From the NCBI GenBank assembly GCA_017528085.1, contig JAFXPH010000002.1, forward strand, positions 469,898-533,897: 64,000 nucleotides of DNA, given 5' to 3'. A program made the position numbers and the translations under genes. Below the pieces are notes generated by a model. It made no database searches and was not told the origin of the DNA. It saw nothing but the letters and a program-made list of their open reading frames with translations. Of the stretch, positions 53,471-62,428 are shown one piece after another. This stretch comes from Clostridia bacterium. GTDB lineage: Bacteria; Bacillota; Clostridia; TANB77; CAG-508. How positions within the stretch are numbered: the first letter of the stretch is position 1; each line of letters starts with the position of its first letter.

Positions 53471-53495
53471 TTGCCTGTTTGGCCCTCCCTCTTAT

Positions 53496-55553
53496 CTATT
53501 TATTTGTTGCTTCACCTGTTGCTTTATTTTTTTCTTGTCTTGCTTTTATTTCTGCATTTTTTCTTGCTTTAGCAGCTTCTGCTTCTGCTTCTTTTTTAGC
53601 AGCTTCTTGAGCAGCTTTTAAGTTGGCTTCTCTTTGTGCTTTTTCTTGAGCTATTAACTCATCTCTACTTGGAGGAGTAATACCCCAGTTTCTTTGTAAG
53701 AATGCATCGAATTCTTTAACATCATAATCTTCCATGTTTTCTCTCATTTCAATGATGTTTTGTTCAGATATTGGGTTTGTTAAAACATAACCTTCTCCAT
53801 CGAACTCTAATACATTTCTATATTTATACAACTCTCTGTTTGTTGTCTTTGTAAAGAATATTGTTGCGTTATCAGCAAATTTGTCGAATTTGCCTTCAAA
53901 TGTTTTTTCATTTCTATGATCGAATGTATATTCGTTTTTCTCTTCAACTGGTATACATTCTGTAATTCTCTCTATATATCTTCTACCTCTAAAGTCTTTT
54001 ACTAAGTGAATGTCGAAGTTTAATACTTGAACAACTTGCTCTTCTGCAGTTTTTTCATTTTTGAATACACCAGCTCTTAACATTGAGTTACGAAGTGCTG
54101 TTACTAAGTTAGGGAATGTTTTAGCGTGGTGAGTAAATAATGTAAACTTAGAAGCAACCTGTGCTGATTGGATCATCCAAGATGCTACGGGGTCTGTGGC
54201 AACCTCACCGATGATATTAACAGAACCGTCAGTTTTCTTTTGAACGTCCAAACACTCTTGACCAGCGATTGTTTCAGTCTCACGCATTGAAACGATGTTT
54301 CTAGTTGGATAAATTTTTCTTAAGTGCAACTCGAAAGCAGTTTCTGTGATACGTAAGTTCATTGTTTCATATATATTTTCAATCATAGCCATAAGCATTG
54401 TTGTTTTACCACAACCTTGCTCACCAGTTAGTGCTATGATTCTTGCACCCTTTACTAAGAATTTTAGTAAAGCAATTGTTTCTTCTTTTCCATCGAATTT
54501 AACGATTTGTTCTAGAGTAGCTCTCTTAACGTCGAACTTTCTTACGAAGAATGCCCATGTCTCACACATACTTGGTCTAACAACAACGACACGGGAACCA
54601 TCCTTCATCTCGTTGATCTTATAACCATTAGTATCAGATAACTGACCTGGGTTATTGTATTTATAAATATTTTGACATACTCTCTTTAATTCAGATTCTG
54701 TACCGAATGATAAGAATGCTAAACGAATTGATTTACCTTGGAAGAATATCCAAATAGCATCGCATGCTCTTGGAACTTTAGCTTCCATAGCTTGTTTTAA
54801 ATAGTCTCCATCAGTTTGAGCAACTTGGCTTAAGAATGATTCTGGAAGACCAGATGTACCACCAGATACACCATCTATGTTCATATCTCTTATCTCATCG
54901 ATACTACTATATCCTTTGTATTGTTGATATATTCTTTGAACAATTATTTCTAGTTTATCAGCAAATGATAAAGTAAACTTTTCTTGTTCATAGATATCAT
55001 CAATTTCTTCTGAAGTAATAACATAACAAGGTTTAGATTCACCTTCTAAGTATTTTAGTGAAGCTAAATTGTATTTTTTGATAACTTCTGTTAATGCTTC
55101 ATAAGCAAATGTCTTTTTATACTCGTGGATGATAATATCGAATTTATCTTGTGCAGTTAGAAGTGAAGGTGTATCAAATGCAATTGCTTTTGAGATGTTT
55201 GTTTCATCAACGCCATATTCTTTTGATAATAAGTCATATATTAACTCTTTAACATATTTCTTATCGTTAACATCTCCATAAGTACATCCTTTTAAAGCTT
55301 TTTTAAGTTCGTACTTCTTATTTTTTCTTCTCTTTAACTCTTCTTCTGATAAACCAATATCATATAAGTTAACTTTTGTAATTTCATCAAGTCTTTTCTT
55401 AACGAATTTTACCATTAACTCTAATGTGTATGTTTTATCATCAATATTAATTTTTTCGTCTACGACTTCGTTTTTCTTCTTTTTAATAACAAAAACAAGA
55501 AATGCGAAAATCAAGGCTACAATTCCAACCATTAATACTGTGTTTGCAATCAT
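53496..55553 (-). CDS. CpaF/TadA-type secretion ATPase with N-terminal membrane anchor
   Basis: The 685-residue protein has an N-terminal transmembrane helix (about 3-25), unusual for this family, then an N-terminal domain (about 40-330) and a RecA-type core. Walker A is LTGEQGCGKTTML (about 374-386) and the Walker B segment IIGEVATDP (about 445-453). The His box THHAKTFPNL is near 473. The C-terminal tail is Ala/Glu/Lys-rich (about 640-685). It should power assembly through the adjacent platform protein. Confidence 0.88.
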   Translation of the reverse strand: MIANTVLMVGIVALIFAFLVFVIKKKKNEVVDEKINIDDKTYTLELMVKFVKKRLDEITKVNLYDIGLSEEELKRRKNKKYELKKALKGCTYGDVNDKKYVKELIYDLLSKEYGVDETNISKAIAFDTPSLLTAQDKFDIIIHEYKKTFAYEALTEVIKKYNLASLKYLEGESKPCYVITSEEIDDIYEQEKFTLSFADKLEIIVQRIYQQYKGYSSIDEIRDMNIDGVSGGTSGLPESFLSQVAQTDGDYLKQAMEAKVPRACDAIWIFFQGKSIRLAFLSFGTESELKRVCQNIYKYNNPGQLSDTNGYKINEMKDGSRVVVVRPSMCETWAFFVRKFDVKRATLEQIVKFDGKEETIALLKFLVKGARIIALTGEQGCGKTTMLMAMIENIYETMNLRITETAFELHLRKIYPTRNIVSMRETETIAGQECLDVQKKTDGSVNIIGEVATDPVASWMIQSAQVASKFTLFTHHAKTFPNLVTALRNSMLRAGVFKNEKTAEEQVVQVLNFDIHLVKDFRGRRYIERITECIPVEEKNEYTFDHRNEKTFEGKFDKFADNATIFFTKTTNRELYKYRNVLEFDGEGYVLTNPISEQNIIEMRENMEDYDVKEFDAFLQRNWGITPPSRDELIAQEKAQREANLKAAQEAAKKEAEAEAAKARKNAEIKARQEKNKATGEATNK

Positions 55554-55569
55554 AATTTGCTCCCTTCTT

Positions 55570-56412
55570 CTACACTGTATATTTTAAATCTTGAAGTTTT
55601 TGTATTAGTTTTTTGCAAAAATCATCAACTGATTTTACGAACAAAACATTTGGATCAGTTTTGTTTGTTGAAAGTCTCGCTTTAATAAATAAGTTTGAAA
55701 CTCCTGCTTCAGATGCCGCTTCCATAAAAGCAACATTTACAGGTATAAATCCAATTGCTTGTTTATATCCTATATATTTTCTTATATTAAAGGCATTATA
55801 TTTAGATGCTTCAAAAGCATTAGTTACTAAAGGCATTAAATTACCTTTTTTAAGAACATCGTACTTCTTAACATCTTCCATATAATTATCAATAATAGCT
55901 AAGTTTTGTGGAAGAGTATAAACAATCAAGCTAGACATATCTAGTATTGCTTTAATAAAGTCTCTATCCAATCCTTTTGGAAGATCAACAAATACAACAT
56001 CATAATATTTGTTTGCTGCGTTTATTAAATCTTTATATAGCATCATTGATTTTTCAAAATCTGCAAATATCTTTGTTTTTAGTCCAGGAAGAACGTCTAG
56101 TCTATCTTTGAAAACAACTTTAGTAAAGTTTGATATTATCTCTGGAGTAGTTTTATTACTAGCTACCGCACTAACTAATCCTTCAGCACCAGAGCCAATA
56201 TCTAATTTACCCTTTGTCTCTAAGAAACTTGATGCTGCTGCTTTTTGTTTAGCAGACCAGAAGCATCTCTCCATAGAGTCATCATCAAAGCTTCCATTAA
56301 TCAATAAACATCTTAAGTTATGCTCTACAGCCATCTGAGTAGCTGTAGCTACTGTTGACAATGTCTGTCCATTTGACCTTCTTAGTCCAGACCAGAATGT
56401 TATTATTGCCAT
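55570..56412 (-). CDS. ParA/MinD-like protein with degenerate P-loop (TadZ/CpaE-like)
   Basis: The 280-residue protein has the alpha-beta layout of the MinD/ParA family. The loop FWSGLRRSNGQTLST stands where KGGxGKT would be, so the Walker A Lys and Gly pattern is lost. The switch II segment reads VVFVDLPKGLDRD (about 137-149). TadZ/CpaE proteins localise Tad assembly and often have weak or no ATPase motifs. It follows the second ParA-like gene by 12 bases. Confidence 0.75.
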   Translation of the reverse strand: MAIITFWSGLRRSNGQTLSTVATATQMAVEHNLRCLLINGSFDDDSMERCFWSAKQKAAASSFLETKGKLDIGSGAEGLVSAVASNKTTPEIISNFTKVVFKDRLDVLPGLKTKIFADFEKSMMLYKDLINAANKYYDVVFVDLPKGLDRDFIKAILDMSSLIVYTLPQNLAIIDNYMEDVKKYDVLKKGNLMPLVTNAFEASKYNAFNIRKYIGYKQAIGFIPVNVAFMEAASEAGVSNLFIKARLSTNKTDPNVLFVKSVDDFCKKLIQKLQDLKYTV

Positions 56413-56424
56413 TATTTTTCCCCT

Positions 56425-57123
56425 TTATTCTCTATCTAGTGCTTTAAAAGCTTTACTTAATTCGCTTGGTTTAATATCAGTAACAAAGTGCTCTGCTAAA
56501 TACTTAAGTGCATCTGTATATTGATTTGTTAAACCTTTTGTTCTAATTAATCCTGTTCTTTGGTTATCAAATATAGTAGTTTGATCACCATTTTCAAATG
56601 GAAAATAAATCGTTTCATTATTCCATTTTATTTTTAGATTTTGAGATAAGTAACTTAAATACTTAATCTCATCTATCATCATATTCCTTGAAAATATTAC
56701 TCTAGTTACTTCTACCGGTTGCGCCGCTTGCAAGAATGGTAAAAGTCCTCTCTTTAAGCAATAATTATCTATTGATGTAACGAAAAATTGTTTAACCGTA
56801 TTATCTACATGAAATCCAACATATCCTTTGGCAGAATCGATATCTAAAAGTAAGAAATCGTAATCCAATTGTTTTCCTTCTGTTTGAACATAGTAGTTAT
56901 TCAAATCTTGAAGAGAAATAAATCCTTCTGCAACATCTATATTTTCATATCTAGTTATATATTGTGGGGTTCTTTGCTTCATTGCCGGAACTATATATCT
57001 TGATTTTTGTAAAGCTGTTGAGTCAACAAGTAGTACTTTTTTTCCAGCTATTACTAATGCTCTAGCTATCATTAAAAGCATATCTGTTTTGTCATAACTT
57101 CCTATAAAAGCAACTCTCTCCAT
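56425..57123 (-). CDS. Second ParA/MinD-like protein with degenerate P-loop
   Basis: The 232-residue protein opens MERVAFIGSYDKTDMLLM, where GSYDKTDM occupies the P-loop position but lacks the GK(T/S). LLLDIDSAKGYVG (about 92-104) matches the Walker B/switch II region. ATG 57123 is used because GGAGG lies just before it; TTG 57135 would add four residues. It is probably a localisation partner of the next gene. Confidence 0.72.
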   Translation of the reverse strand: MERVAFIGSYDKTDMLLMIARALVIAGKKVLLVDSTALQKSRYIVPAMKQRTPQYITRYENIDVAEGFISLQDLNNYYVQTEGKQLDYDFLLLDIDSAKGYVGFHVDNTVKQFFVTSIDNYCLKRGLLPFLQAAQPVEVTRVIFSRNMMIDEIKYLSYLSQNLKIKWNNETIYFPFENGDQTTIFDNQRTGLIRTKGLTNQYTDALKYLAEHFVTDIKPSELSKAFKALDRE

Positions 57124-57159
57124 GATTTCCTCCAATTCTTTTGTATTTAAATCTTTTTA

Positions 57160-58173
57160 TTATTTTGAGCTAGTTTTTGAACTACTTGAACTACTTGAAC
57201 TACTTGAGCTACTTGAGCTACTGCTTGATTTTGCTTTACTTGCATTCTTAATAAACTCTGCTCTTGCTGAAGCGATAGCAGAAACCTCTTTGCTAACACC
57301 TGAAGCTACTGATGAAGTAGAGCCTTGTGCTAGCGCAGCTTCAATATGATCAGTTCTTTGAGTATTTTGTTCCATAGTACTATATCTTTGTGCTAAAGCA
57401 GCTTTAGCTTCCATTACTATATTTGGGTTAGTAATAATTAAATTACGAACACTATCACTTACTGGGTAAGTTGCTGTTGCAGCAGTTTGTAATCCTGGTT
57501 CTGTATACATTATGCAGTATAATTTAGAACCATTGATTTGATATGATTCAACAATTGCATTCTCTAATGTCATAACTTCTTCTTCGTTCATTTTTAGCCA
57601 TACAGTTGTAGCGTTACAATCTTTGATTTGTTTCTTTGATAAAACAATATAATCTTCACCTGTAGGAAGTGCAAATCTAATATCTACATAATCTCCTGTT
57701 TGAAGTCTTGATGGTAAAACAAGCATTGTATATTCTACAAGTCTTTCGTCATCTCTTACTTCATCTCCTACTTCTGTAAGCATATCTTTAGTTATAATTG
57801 TTCCTTTTGGAACTGATATTTTCATAACCATTTTTTTCTTTAATTTTGTTCCATTTTCATCAAGTCTTGTTTCAACTTTTCCTTCTGAATCTAAGAATTC
57901 AAAATCATTTTTCTCAACAAATTCAGATTTTGCTATTGTTGTTTGAACAGTTTCTTGTTTGAATGTTGAAAATTCAACTTCTGCTCCTGATTCAATGTCT
58001 GCACCAGCAACATAAGCTTCTGTTTGAAGTGCTTTTAAACTGTCTATATCTTGTTGTAGTGCTTTTATTTTGTTATAAGCGATTAAAATAGCTGCAGCTA
58101 AACAGCCTAAACCTATAATCAAACCTAATAAAAATGAGTTAAATGTTTTCCTTTGCATTGGATTCATAGCCAT
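57160..58173 (-). CDS. CpaB/SAF-domain-like membrane protein with poly-Ser tail
   Basis: The 337-residue protein has a helix at about 13-33, a SAF-like segment VPKGTIITKDMLTEV (about 121-135) followed by the LPSRLQTGDYVDIRFALP motif (about 153-170) seen in CpaB/RcpC. A C-terminal linker and a run of 17 Ser come before KTSSK. In Tad systems CpaB lies at the base of the machine near the wall or outer layer. It is the first gene of the 13-gene unit. Confidence 0.78.
   Translation of the reverse strand: MAMNPMQRKTFNSFLLGLIIGLGCLAAAILIAYNKIKALQQDIDSLKALQTEAYVAGADIESGAEVEFSTFKQETVQTTIAKSEFVEKNDFEFLDSEGKVETRLDENGTKLKKKMVMKISVPKGTIITKDMLTEVGDEVRDDERLVEYTMLVLPSRLQTGDYVDIRFALPTGEDYIVLSKKQIKDCNATTVWLKMNEEEVMTLENAIVESYQINGSKLYCIMYTEPGLQTAATATYPVSDSVRNLIITNPNIVMEAKAALAQRYSTMEQNTQRTDHIEAALAQGSTSSVASGVSKEVSAIASARAEFIKNASKAKSSSSSSSSSSSSSSSSSKTSSK
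57178..57222 (-). repeat. Five 9-bp tandem repeats encoding the poly-Ser tract
   Basis: TGAACTACT x3 then TGAGCTACT x2 on the plus strand (AGTAGTTCA or AGTAGCTCA on the coding strand). The unit length keeps the frame, so slippage would only lengthen or shorten the Ser run. Confidence 0.9.
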
Positions 58174-58245
58174 AGTAAATTCCCTCCTAAATTACGATTA
58201 AATTCGTCTAATTAACCTATTCTCTCTAATTTATCATTTTAGTTT

Positions 58246-58274
58246 ATTCTATATTAGTATTCCTAAAAAATCAA
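58246..58274 (-). promoter_or_regulatory. Possible promoter of the pilus-like operon
   Basis: Minus strand TTGATT (58274-58269), a 17-base spacer and TAGAAT (58251-58246), about 73 bases before ATG 58173. The 58174-58354 gap holds nothing else I can see. Confidence 0.5.
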
Positions 58275-58354
58275 CAAATCTAGGCGATTGTAATTAAAAC
58301 TTATTCCCTTTGTAATCTAAATGTTAAAGAACTATTTTGCACTAGAAAAAACAA

Positions 58355-58382
58355 AAAAAGTAGTATAAAAATACTACTTTTT
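58355..58382 (-). terminator. Terminator after the HAD gene
   Basis: Stem AAAAAGTAGTAT with its complement, 4-base loop and T run on the minus strand, 12 bases after the stop. Confidence 0.85.
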
Positions 58383-58394
58383 TGATCTAATTTT

Positions 58395-59270
58395 TTAACT
58401 TAAAATATATTTTTCAAAAGCTTCATAAACGCCATCAGAATTATTGTCTGCAACAACCACATCAGCATTATCTTTCATATATGGATTGCCATTGGCTGTA
58501 ACTATACCTAATCCGGCATTTTTAACCATTTCAAAATCATTATTGTTATCTCCAATTGTAGCAACTTCTGCCCTTGATATATTTAGTTTATCCATCAAAA
58601 ATTCTATTGCTGTCCACTTATTAACATCTTTGTTAGTAATTTCAGTATAATGGTACTCAATTGTGTAATCTTTAGTACCAATTTTTATCTGCTTTTTAGA
58701 CATATGTTCAACATTTAAAATATCAATATCTGGAATCTCTTTTAGTTTTCTAATTATTCCATTAAAGATCATCTTGGATTCATCACATACAGTAACTTTT
58801 AAAAATTTATCTTTATTTGATTCTAGAATATATTTTTTAACATCTTCTACAACATTAATTCTTGTACGCTTTTCTTCTGGTTTTTTGATATTTTCCTTAT
58901 GATAGAAAAGCACATTATAACTTAGAGCTTTTGTTATTACTTCATCCTCTGTATATATGTTATAAAAAATCGAATTACTCTCACAAATATCAACAATTCT
59001 TAGTATTTGTTCTTTACTTATAAATCTATCTAAAATTACTTCATCATTTTTAACATCATAGACAACTGCTCCATTACCAGAAATAATATAATTATCTACT
59101 CCTAGTTCTAAAGCAAAATTCTTTGTTGTGTCTATTGGTCTTCCCGATGCAAGTACTACCTCTATTCCCTTTTCTTTTGCTTCTAGCAAAATTTTTCTAG
59201 TCTTTTCTGAAACCTCTCCTACTGAATTTAAAAGTGTTCCGTCTAAATCAATTGCAACTAATTTATACAT
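58395..59270 (-). CDS. HAD-superfamily Cof-type phosphatase
   Basis: The 291-residue protein has the HAD motif I DLDGTLLNS (residues ~8-16), motif II ASGRPIDT (about 43), and motifs III/IV with IGDNNNDFEMVKNAGLG near 240-256. The cap domain is of the Cof/YidA type. It probably hydrolyses sugar phosphates. ATG 59270 is used because GGAGG lies five bases before it, although ATG 59282 is in frame. Confidence 0.93.
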   Translation of the reverse strand: MYKLVAIDLDGTLLNSVGEVSEKTRKILLEAKEKGIEVVLASGRPIDTTKNFALELGVDNYIISGNGAVVYDVKNDEVILDRFISKEQILRIVDICESNSIFYNIYTEDEVITKALSYNVLFYHKENIKKPEEKRTRINVVEDVKKYILESNKDKFLKVTVCDESKMIFNGIIRKLKEIPDIDILNVEHMSKKQIKIGTKDYTIEYHYTEITNKDVNKWTAIEFLMDKLNISRAEVATIGDNNNDFEMVKNAGLGIVTANGNPYMKDNADVVVADNNSDGVYEAFEKYILS

Positions 59271-59342
59271 ATCATCCTCCATTACAAAGTTATTATATAT
59301 ATAAAATCTTTCTTATTCAACCTAAACAAGATTAAAATAAAA

Positions 59343-59369
59343 AAATGCTATGCTCAAGGCATAGCATTT
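59343..59369 (-). terminator. Terminator after hpf
   Basis: Stem AAATGCTATGC with its perfect complement, 5-base loop and T-rich tail on the minus strand, 13 bases after the stop at 59383. Confidence 0.82.
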
Positions 59370-59382
59370 CTATATAAAATTA

Positions 59383-59922
59383 TTAAATATCTGGTTCAAC
59401 AATACCATAGTTGTTTGAATCTTTTAGTTTAAATATAACATTAACTTTTCCTGTATCAACATTAACAAATGTGAAGAAAACTCTATTTGGTTTTTCTAAT
59501 AATTTTATTTTTGCATCTTCTATTGAAATTGGTCTAACATCATAGCCTAAAACTTTAACTACTTCATTTTCTAATTCAACAGCATCATTTGATTCCTCTA
59601 TAGACATTTCTTTGATTGAAGAATCTTTTTGAATTTTCTCTCTTTTTGCTTTAATCTTTCTGATTTGTCCTTCAAGTATATCTATGTCTTTGTCGATAGA
59701 AGCATATAAATCATTGCTTTCTGTAGCAGCTTTAAGTTCAGAACCTAATGCAGTTACAAACATTTCAGCTATTTGAAGATTTTTTTCTGTTCTAATTGTA
59801 ACATTAGCATTAACAGATTCTGCATCTCCATAATACTTTTGTATTCTTTCCATTTTTTTCTCAACATAGTCTCTAATTGCTTCTGTTACTTGCAATTCTT
59901 TTCCTGTAATTGTTATTTTCAT
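59383..59922 (-). CDS. hpf: Long-form ribosome hibernation promoting factor
   Basis: The 179-residue protein has the S30AE domain (MKITITGKELQVTEAIRD..., about 1-100) and the C-terminal dimerisation domain around RVFFTFVNVDTGKVNVIF (about 145-162), as in long HPF that links two ribosomes into 100S dimers in stationary cells. ATG 59922 is preceded by GGAGTG at the right distance. GTG 59931 is in frame but unlikely. Confidence 0.96.
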   Translation of the reverse strand: MKITITGKELQVTEAIRDYVEKKMERIQKYYGDAESVNANVTIRTEKNLQIAEMFVTALGSELKAATESNDLYASIDKDIDILEGQIRKIKAKREKIQKDSSIKEMSIEESNDAVELENEVVKVLGYDVRPISIEDAKIKLLEKPNRVFFTFVNVDTGKVNVIFKLKDSNNYGIVEPDI

Positions 59923-59972
59923 AGAAATCACTCCTTTTTTTCTTTTTATGTATTTAACTTTAAGTTATACCA

Positions 59973-60001
59973 ATTATATAAATTTAAAAGCCATTTTGCA
60001 A
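59973..60001 (-). promoter_or_regulatory. Promoter of hpf inside the end of the upstream gene region
   Basis: Minus strand TTGCAA (60001-59996), a 17-base spacer and TATAAT (59978-59973). The -35 lies five bases from the stop of the 60006 gene, so hpf can be expressed separately. Confidence 0.65.
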
Positions 60002-60005
60002 CTTT

Positions 60006-60737
60006 TTATTTTTTTGGATTATATAATATTTCATATAAGTATTGAAAATCTAGCTTTGATAGTTTATATGTTCCAAAATTAATTGCTAAATATATTTTAG
60101 CAAGTGCATTTTCTTCATCTAGAGCAACCTCTAAATCAGTAAAGTGAATCATATCAGATTTGACATAATGAGAAACATCACTTCTAATTCTAGCTCCTTC
60201 ATTAGTATATCTAACATCTTCCCCTTCAAGTATTCCTCTTTGATATAATTCATTAATTAAAAGTGTTTTTATAGCATCGATAGCTTCTTCTGAAGGATCA
60301 GGTATGCTTATGATTTCTTTTAATGTTAATGAATTTGAGTCTCTAAACACAATTTCTTTAAGAATAAATGCATCTATTGGTGTAATATCCTCATCAAAAC
60401 CTTCAACTGAGTCATATGTTCTAGAATTAATAAGTCTGTTTGTCTTATCTAATCTAAAAATTAGTTTTTCAGTAACATCTCTTTCTAGGAAAATAACCTT
60501 TGTTATTACTCCAGCAAATATTGATGAATAAAGTTGATTTCTACCAATTTCTCCATCAACCAAATATTTTATAGCAATAGGATCGACAATATAATTATTC
60601 AATTCTTTTTCATCTATCTCTTTTAGTCTTTCTTCTCTGTAAGCTTGATATGCTTGAAGGAAGAATCTTACTATCATTCCAAATATAATGACTAAGACTA
60701 AAATATGCATATTATCAAAAATATTATTTGGCGTCAT
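60006..60737 (-). CDS. Membrane-anchored protein of unknown function
   Basis: The 243-residue protein has one N-terminal transmembrane helix (about 9-30) and a cytoplasmic domain with YIVDPIAIKYLVDGEIGR (about 49-66) and a winged-helix-like middle section (about 120-190). The layout recalls the C-terminal cytoplasmic region of DUF2207 proteins, but I am not sure. It has a good ribosome binding site (GGAGG) and follows recO by 13 bases, so it is probably part of the ybeY-dgkA-era-recO group. Confidence 0.6.
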   Translation of the reverse strand: MTPNNIFDNMHILVLVIIFGMIVRFFLQAYQAYREERLKEIDEKELNNYIVDPIAIKYLVDGEIGRNQLYSSIFAGVITKVIFLERDVTEKLIFRLDKTNRLINSRTYDSVEGFDEDITPIDAFILKEIVFRDSNSLTLKEIISIPDPSEEAIDAIKTLLINELYQRGILEGEDVRYTNEGARIRSDVSHYVKSDMIHFTDLEVALDEENALAKIYLAINFGTYKLSKLDFQYLYEILYNPKK

Positions 60738-60750
60738 ACTACCTCCTATC

Positions 60751-61479
60751 CTATACTATTTTTTCAATCTTATATTCTTTCTCTAATTTTTCGTTTAAAT
60801 AAAGACTAGTTACTATTTCTAATTCTTTTTCACACTCTTTAGGAATTGAAAAGTTAAATATTTTTTTACTATCAGCACCTAAAATATATTTCATAGCATT
60901 AAGTGTAGCTTCAGAAATTTGAATTGCACCTTTATCAAGTTTTCCGCATTTCTTACATTTAACGCCATCATCCTTAATACTAAAATAAGCTATTTTGTTT
61001 TTAGATTTACATTCTACACATTCAGATACATTTGGCATAAATCCAAGTATCTTAAGTAGTCTTAGTTTAAAGACAGAAACTATAAAGTCTAAGTCTTTAT
61101 CTGTTTCAGAAATCATATATAGCGTATTTAAATATAGTTTTAGTGTATTAAAACTTCCCTGATTTTCTGTTGTTACATCATTAATAATCTTAGTAACAAA
61201 AGAAGCAACTGTTAGTTTATCTAAATCAGTTCTAATATTATAAAAAACTTCAATAGTCTCACATGAATTTATTGAGTACGTATCTTTAGTTTTATAAAGA
61301 TTAAAATCAGAAAAGCAAAGATATTGAGTACCTGCCATAAGTGGACTATTATTTTTCTTAGCACCTCTTGCTATACAAGAAATCTTTCCCATATTAGGAG
61401 TTAATACTGTTAGCATCTTATCATAATCTTCCATACTACTTTCAGCAATAACAACTCCACTTGTTTTTAAATACTTCAT
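60751..61479 (-). CDS. recO: DNA repair protein RecO
   Basis: RecO loads RecA with RecR and anneals single strands. The 242-residue protein has an N-terminal OB fold (MKYLKTSGVVIAESSMEDYD) and a zinc-binding region, CVECKSK...CKKCGK (about 140-180). ATG 61479 is chosen because AAGGATG lies six bases before it. It follows era by 25 bases, a common Firmicutes pairing. Confidence 0.95.
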   Translation of the reverse strand: MKYLKTSGVVIAESSMEDYDKMLTVLTPNMGKISCIARGAKKNNSPLMAGTQYLCFSDFNLYKTKDTYSINSCETIEVFYNIRTDLDKLTVASFVTKIINDVTTENQGSFNTLKLYLNTLYMISETDKDLDFIVSVFKLRLLKILGFMPNVSECVECKSKNKIAYFSIKDDGVKCKKCGKLDKGAIQISEATLNAMKYILGADSKKIFNFSIPKECEKELEIVTSLYLNEKLEKEYKIEKIV

Positions 61480-61504
61480 ATAAAACATCCTTAAGTTTAA
61501 CAAA

Positions 61505-62413
61505 TTATTGTTTCTTCATCTTAAATTTGTTAACGACGCTATCTTTATCCTGCCAGTCTTCTTTTACTTTTACCCAGACTTTAAGATTTACTTTTGTTCC
61601 AAGTATTTTTTCAATATCCTGTCTTGAATAAGTAGCGATTTTCTTTAAAAGGTTTCCACCTTTTCCAATTATTATTCCCTTATGAGATTCTCTCTGGCAA
61701 TATATAGTTACATCTATATCAACTATATCTTCACCTTTAGAAGTTTTTCTTTCTTTATAACTTTCAACTTCTATATAGATACCATGTGGTACTTCATCAT
61801 CCAAGAATTTAAGGGCTTTTTCTCTAATTACTTCTTCAACAATTTGCCTTGCTGTTTGATCAGTATATTCTTCTGGATCATAATAAACTGGTCCTACTGG
61901 CATTATTTTAAGAAGCTCATCTAGTACCTTCTCTATTCCCTCTTTCTTCTCTGCAGAAATTGGAACTACAGCACTAAAATCATATTGCTCATTAAACTTT
62001 GATATTAAGTTTAATAGGCTTTCCTTTTTAACTAAATCAATTTTATTAATAACTAAAATTGTTGGTTTTTTAACTTCTTTTATTCTATCTAATATTAACT
62101 GATCTCCTTTACCAATGTCTTCAGATGTTGCTTCAACTACAAATAAAATTGCATCAACCTCTGAAAGCATAGTAAATGCAGTATCCACCATAACCTCACC
62201 TAATTTTGATTTTGGTTTATGAATACCTGGAGTATCAGTTATTATTATTTGATAATTATCATCATTTAAAATTGCTCTAATCGCAGTTCTTGTTGTTTGA
62301 GGTTTTGCTGTTGTTATAGCTACTTTCTCTTTCACAAGAGAATTGATTAATGTTGATTTTCCAACATTAGTTCTACCTATAATTGATACAAAACCAGATT
62401 TAAAATCACCCAT
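61505..62413 (-). CDS. era: GTPase Era
   Basis: Era binds the 3' end of 16S rRNA and is needed for 30S maturation. The 302-residue protein shows the G1 GRTNVGKST (13-21), G3 DTPGIHK, G4 NKIDLVKK and a C-terminal KH domain with GIIIGKGGNLLKKIA. Its ribosome binding site is weak (AAAGTAG), suggesting coupling to the upstream gene. Confidence 0.97.
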   Translation of the reverse strand: MGDFKSGFVSIIGRTNVGKSTLINSLVKEKVAITTAKPQTTRTAIRAILNDDNYQIIITDTPGIHKPKSKLGEVMVDTAFTMLSEVDAILFVVEATSEDIGKGDQLILDRIKEVKKPTILVINKIDLVKKESLLNLISKFNEQYDFSAVVPISAEKKEGIEKVLDELLKIMPVGPVYYDPEEYTDQTARQIVEEVIREKALKFLDDEVPHGIYIEVESYKERKTSKGEDIVDIDVTIYCQRESHKGIIIGKGGNLLKKIATYSRQDIEKILGTKVNLKVWVKVKEDWQDKDSVVNKFKMKKQ

Positions 62414-62428
62414 ATTAATTACTACTTT

